NCBI RefSeq assembly: GCF_022414595.1
Contig: NZ_JADWYO010000023.1
Span: forward strand, 20,553 to 84,552
Direction: 5' to 3'
From: Streptomyces sp. MUM 203J
GTDB lineage: Bacteria > Actinomycetota > Actinomycetes > Streptomycetales > Streptomycetaceae
DNA: 64,000 nucleotides
The notes below the pieces were generated by a model, which was not told where the DNA came from, did no database searches, and saw only the letters and a list, made by a program, of their open reading frames with translations. How positions within the stretch are numbered: the first letter of the stretch is position 1; each line of letters begins with the position of its first letter. The position numbers and the translations under genes are program-made. Of this stretch, positions 63,105 to 64,000 are shown piece after piece.

Positions 63105-63368
63105 ATGACGGCCAGCTCGGTCAAGCGCTACCCGGTGGCACCGGGCGTCCGGCTCAACGTCCGCAGCGGCCCGGGCACGCAGTACGGCATCGTGAAGGTG
63201 CTGCCCGAGGGCGTGAGCGTGCCGGTGAACTGCCAGACGACCGGCACCTGGGTCACCGGCACGTACGGCACCACGAACATCTGGGACAACATAGGCAACG
63301 GCCAGTTCGTCTCGGACGCGTACCTGTACACGGGCAGCGACGGCTACGTGGCGTCCCGCTGCGCCTGA
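63105..63368 (+). CDS. Small bacterial SH3-like domain protein
   Basis: An 87-residue protein that is almost one SH3_3-type domain: GVRLNVRSGPGTQYGIVKVLPEGVSVPVNCQTTGTWV, ending in GYVASRC. Bacterial SH3 domains often bind peptidoglycan peptides, but no signal peptide is visible, so export would need another route or the start is elsewhere. ATG 63105 has GGGGGAGG upstream; ATG 63060 is less likely. Two Cys may form a disulfide. Confidence 0.82.
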   Translation: MTASSVKRYPVAPGVRLNVRSGPGTQYGIVKVLPEGVSVPVNCQTTGTWVTGTYGTTNIWDNIGNGQFVSDAYLYTGSDGYVASRCA

Positions 63369-63401
63369 CCGTGTCGGGGGCGGGCAGGCGATAATCGCCC
63401 C

Positions 63402-63905
63402 GTGAACAAGAAGCCGAACGCGAAGCCGGACACGAACGCACCCGGTCCGCAGCCCGAGCCCCTCCGCTTCTTCGGCACGACCTGGGTCGCGCACGACAGG
63501 GGCTACGGTCTGCGGCGCGCGGCCGTCGCCGCCGGCTCCCTGACGGCCGCGGTCGCCGGAGTGTTCGTGCTGCGCCTGGCGTACGAGGGCCTGGCCATCG
63601 CCCAGGTGGGCGGCTTCGTCAACGGCCTGGTCCTGGCCATGTTCGCCATCTGCACGGCGATGGCCTTCCGCAAGACCTGGGAGGGCTTCACCCGCCGACC
63701 CGCCGACCCGTCCCAGGAGGACGCCCTGCGCGGCCTGAAGGCCATCGGCTTCGTCGGCTCCCTCCTCGCCTACTTCCTCCGCTCCCTCCGAGAGGCCCCC
63801 GGCGAACACCTGCTCCGCACGGAGTACGAGGCGGCGGCGTCCCGCCACAAGTCCCGCCGTGCCTCCCGCACGGGCAACCCGGCAGCCCGCAGGAACCGCC
63901 GCTGA
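63402..63905 (+). CDS. Small membrane protein of unknown function
   Basis: A 167-residue protein with two clear hydrophobic segments (AAVAAGSLTAAVAGVFVLRLAYEG and GLVLAMFAICTAMAF) and a possible third, weaker one near 120. The C-terminal 30 residues are strongly basic. No family recognised. GTG start lies directly after a GGCGATAATCGCC repeat, so its leader is very short. The final 95 bp of the window show no gene. Confidence 0.72.
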   Translation: MNKKPNAKPDTNAPGPQPEPLRFFGTTWVAHDRGYGLRRAAVAAGSLTAAVAGVFVLRLAYEGLAIAQVGGFVNGLVLAMFAICTAMAFRKTWEGFTRRPADPSQEDALRGLKAIGFVGSLLAYFLRSLREAPGEHLLRTEYEAAASRHKSRRASRTGNPAARRNRR

Positions 63906-64000
63906 CCCGTCCCCCACCACCACGCGCCGGTACCCGCCCGCCGCCGGTCCGCCGCGGCTCCCGCCGACCGCCGGCGCGTCCCGCCCGCCCCGCCCACGGC

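Overview
This window is a stretch of the core chromosome of a Streptomyces or a very close actinobacterium. GC content is very high with strong G/C preference at third codon positions, GTG starts are common, and neighbouring genes often overlap as ATGA or GTGA. The marker genes (sigE-cseABC, lsr2, a clpC, a second nuoD, disA, an SCO3374-like gene) run in an order that, from memory and unverified, matches the S. coelicolor SCO3409 to SCO3344 region. I see no rRNA, tRNA, CRISPR array or intact mobile element.

Layout. 1-10.9 kb: the first codons of a divergent inorganic pyrophosphatase gene, then a forward run (dacB, a zincin-like metallopeptidase, tilS, hpt, ftsH, folE) that converges on a reverse folate cluster (folP, NTF2-like, folB, folK, DUF3180). 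Together folE, folB, folK and folP cover most of dihydropteroate synthesis. 10.9-18.4 kb: a 0.6 kb repeat-bearing spacer, an MprF-like membrane protein, an antigen-85-like esterase and a divergent osmoprotectant-type ABC transporter. 18.5-26.6 kb: a coiled-coil membrane protein, a stand-alone nuoD2 coupled to a MidA-type methyltransferase gene, a NarL-type two-component pair, an ArsR-like regulator and a threonine-aldolase-like enzyme. 26.8-32.6 kb: a tightly coupled cofactor operon, DUF2520 oxidoreductase-panC-nadB-nadC-coaX, joining pantothenate/CoA and NAD synthesis.

32.8-40.5 kb: small proteins, a BlaI-family regulator, an ArgA-like acetyltransferase, the nucleoid protein Lsr2 with a structured leader, SCO3374-like, clpC, and an M23 peptidase behind a long leader with a 19-bp dyad. 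40.5-44.7 kb: the sigE-cseA-cseB-cseC cell-envelope stress operon on the reverse strand. 44.9-48 kb: mutY, a PAP2 phosphatase and an anchored low-complexity protein.

48-50.6 kb is the only clearly accessory block. It holds a decayed IS5-like transposase end, a small GntR regulator divergent from three coupled genes (two of them Cys/His-rich) that I do not recognise, and a short decayed reading frame. Core genes then resume: disA, radA, a sigma-like/zinc-anti-sigma-like/BACON fusion protein, a Cys-rich protein, a Ppx/GppA phosphatase, a sugar isomerase with a coupled TetR, ilvD, a Ser/Thr kinase with a beta-propeller, and two small proteins at the right edge.

Themes worth attention: cell-envelope stress and remodelling (dacB, MprF-like, esterase, BlaI, M23, sigE-cse, PAP2); a NuoD2/MidA pair that echoes mitochondrial NDUFS2/NDUFAF7; in-frame 24-27 bp minisatellites in the C-terminal tails of three genes within 12 kb; and one chimeric protein that reads like a sigma factor, its zinc anti-sigma and an external sensor in a single chain.
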